In this document: piece after piece, positions 6,257-6,477 of the stretch | Numbering within the stretch: the stretch's first letter is position 1 | Layout of the letters: each line of letters starts with the position of its first letter | DNA from: Solirubrobacterales bacterium | GTDB taxonomy: Bacteria > Actinomycetota > Thermoleophilia > Solirubrobacterales > Solirubrobacteraceae | Assembly: GCA_013813955.1 (NCBI GenBank) | Contig: JACCQW010000330.1 | Span: 1 to 6,477, forward strand | Direction of reading: 5' to 3' | Length of the DNA: 6,477 nt | Program-made: the position numbers and the translations under genes | The notes under the pieces: generated by a model | Told to the model about the DNA's origin: nothing | The model's database searches: none | The model's input: only the letters and a program-made list of their open reading frames with translations

Positions 6257-6263
6257 CTCCTCT
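6257..6263 (-). promoter_or_regulatory. Strong ribosome binding site of osmC
   Basis: On the minus strand AGAGGAG ends 6 nt before the osmC ATG. It is the best Shine-Dalgarno sequence in the window and decides the start. osmC is therefore leadered, in contrast to divergent radA. No clear -10/-35 for osmC was found. Confidence 0.75.
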
Positions 6264-6292
6264 GCCTTGGGGTTCTCGCCACGACTACCCGT

Positions 6293-6308
6293 CTTCGGTG
6301 GGGCGAAG
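6293..6308. promoter_or_regulatory. Inverted repeat in the osmC-radA divergent region
   Basis: CTTCG (6293-6297) and CGAAG (6304-6308) are perfect 5-bp arms separated by 6 bp (GTGGGG). The repeat lies mid-way in the 88-bp gap between the osmC and radA starts. It could be an operator for either gene or a hairpin in the osmC leader. The arms are short, so chance is a real alternative. Confidence 0.25.
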
Positions 6309-6325
6309 CCGTCGGCGGTGCGGCC

Positions 6326-6331
6326 TAGGCT
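6326..6331 (+). promoter_or_regulatory. -10 box abutting the radA start (putative leaderless promoter)
   Basis: TAGGCT fits TANNNT and is followed by exactly 7 nt (CATCGAG) and then the radA ATG at 6339. There is no Shine-Dalgarno sequence at normal spacing. No convincing -35 hexamer is visible 16-19 bp upstream. Confidence 0.42.
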
Positions 6332-6338
6332 CATCGAG

Positions 6339-6477
6339 ATGGCGCGACCCACCACGATCCACGTCTGCTCGGCCTGCGGCCACGGCGCCGCGAAGTGGCA
6401 CGGGCGGTGCCCGGGCTGCGACGCATGGAACACGCTCGTCGAGGAGCGCGCACCGGCGCCCGCGGCCGGGGCCGCGC
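6339..6477 (+). CDS. radA: DNA repair ATPase RadA, N-terminal fragment (continues past the window)
   Basis: The 46 visible residues read as the zinc finger of RadA (Sms): Cys10-x2-Cys13-Gly, then AAKWHGRCPGCDAWNTLVEE, with Cys24-x2-Cys27. The K-W-x-G-x-CP-x-C-x-x-W-N-T-L-V-E-E string is diagnostic of the family. RadA is a RecA-like, DnaB-type helicase that promotes branch migration in recombinational repair; its RecA core and Lon-like C-terminal domain would lie downstream. After the finger the sequence enters an Ala/Pro linker, as is usual. ATG 6339 is preferred: RadA proteins normally have only a few residues before the first Cys, and a -10-like box precedes it. An in-frame GTG at 6318-6320 is a weaker alternative. 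Confidence 0.93.
   Translation, partial: MARPTTIHVCSACGHGAAKWHGRCPGCDAWNTLVEERAPAPAAGAA

Noticed and set aside
5819..6433. A longer 204-residue OsmC starting far upstream
   Set aside because: The extra N-terminus crosses the whole intergenic region and overlaps radA, has no family similarity, and a strong SD precedes the ATG at 6250.
1..6477. CRISPR arrays, tRNA/rRNA genes, insertion sequences, toxin-antitoxin or phage-defence modules
   Set aside because: No spaced direct repeats, no RNA-gene-like segments, no transposase or recombinase motifs and no atypical-composition islands were seen. Every gap is 124 bp or less, and composition is uniform.

Overview
This window is very GC-rich, and its codons end overwhelmingly in G or C. 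The proteins look actinobacterial. The large cyclase with two zinc ribbons, the actinobacterial form of cystathionine gamma-lyase, and starts that sit just after TANNNT-type -10 boxes suggest a soil actinobacterium. A member of the Thermoleophilia (Solirubrobacterales-like) is my best guess; this is inference, not a taxonomic proof.

Layout, left to right: (1) bases 1-105, the Pro/Ala/acidic C-terminal tail of an unidentified gene on the + strand; (2) 116-517, minus strand, a small SnoaL/NTF2-like protein; (3) 642-1076, plus strand, a stand-alone cyclic-nucleotide-binding-fold protein with no DNA-binding domain and a degenerate ligand pocket; (4) 1102-4665, minus strand, a 1187-residue class III nucleotide cyclase fused to a STAND/AAA-type ATPase and a long TPR-like helical tail; (5) 4749-5822, plus strand, a PLP-dependent cystathionine gamma-lyase; (6) 5819-6250, minus strand, an OsmC peroxiredoxin; (7) 6339 to the window end, plus strand, the zinc-finger N-terminus of the DNA repair ATPase RadA. 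No gap exceeds 124 bases, and genes alternate strand throughout, so there is no multi-gene operon. Gene ends meet tail to tail (10 bp, 25 bp with a hairpin, and a 4-bp stop-codon overlap). Starts face each other across three short divergent control regions (518-641, 4666-4748, 6251-6338).

How the parts may work together: the cyclase has every catalytic residue needed to make cAMP, and its convergent neighbour has the fold that usually binds cAMP. That neighbour lacks the canonical Glu and Arg of the phosphate-binding cassette, so a simple 'synthase plus receptor' reading is doubtful. The cystathionine lyase and OsmC could both serve thiol and redox metabolism, but only adjacency supports this.

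I did not find a clearly new multi-gene system. The most notable signals are regulatory. Three genes have a TANNNT box exactly 7 nt before ATG, and the cyclase has a -35/-10 pair ending 6 nt before its GTG, all consistent with leaderless mRNAs. Two short perfect inverted repeats lie in the cyclase/lyase divergent promoter, one of them inside the cyclase -35/-10 spacer.
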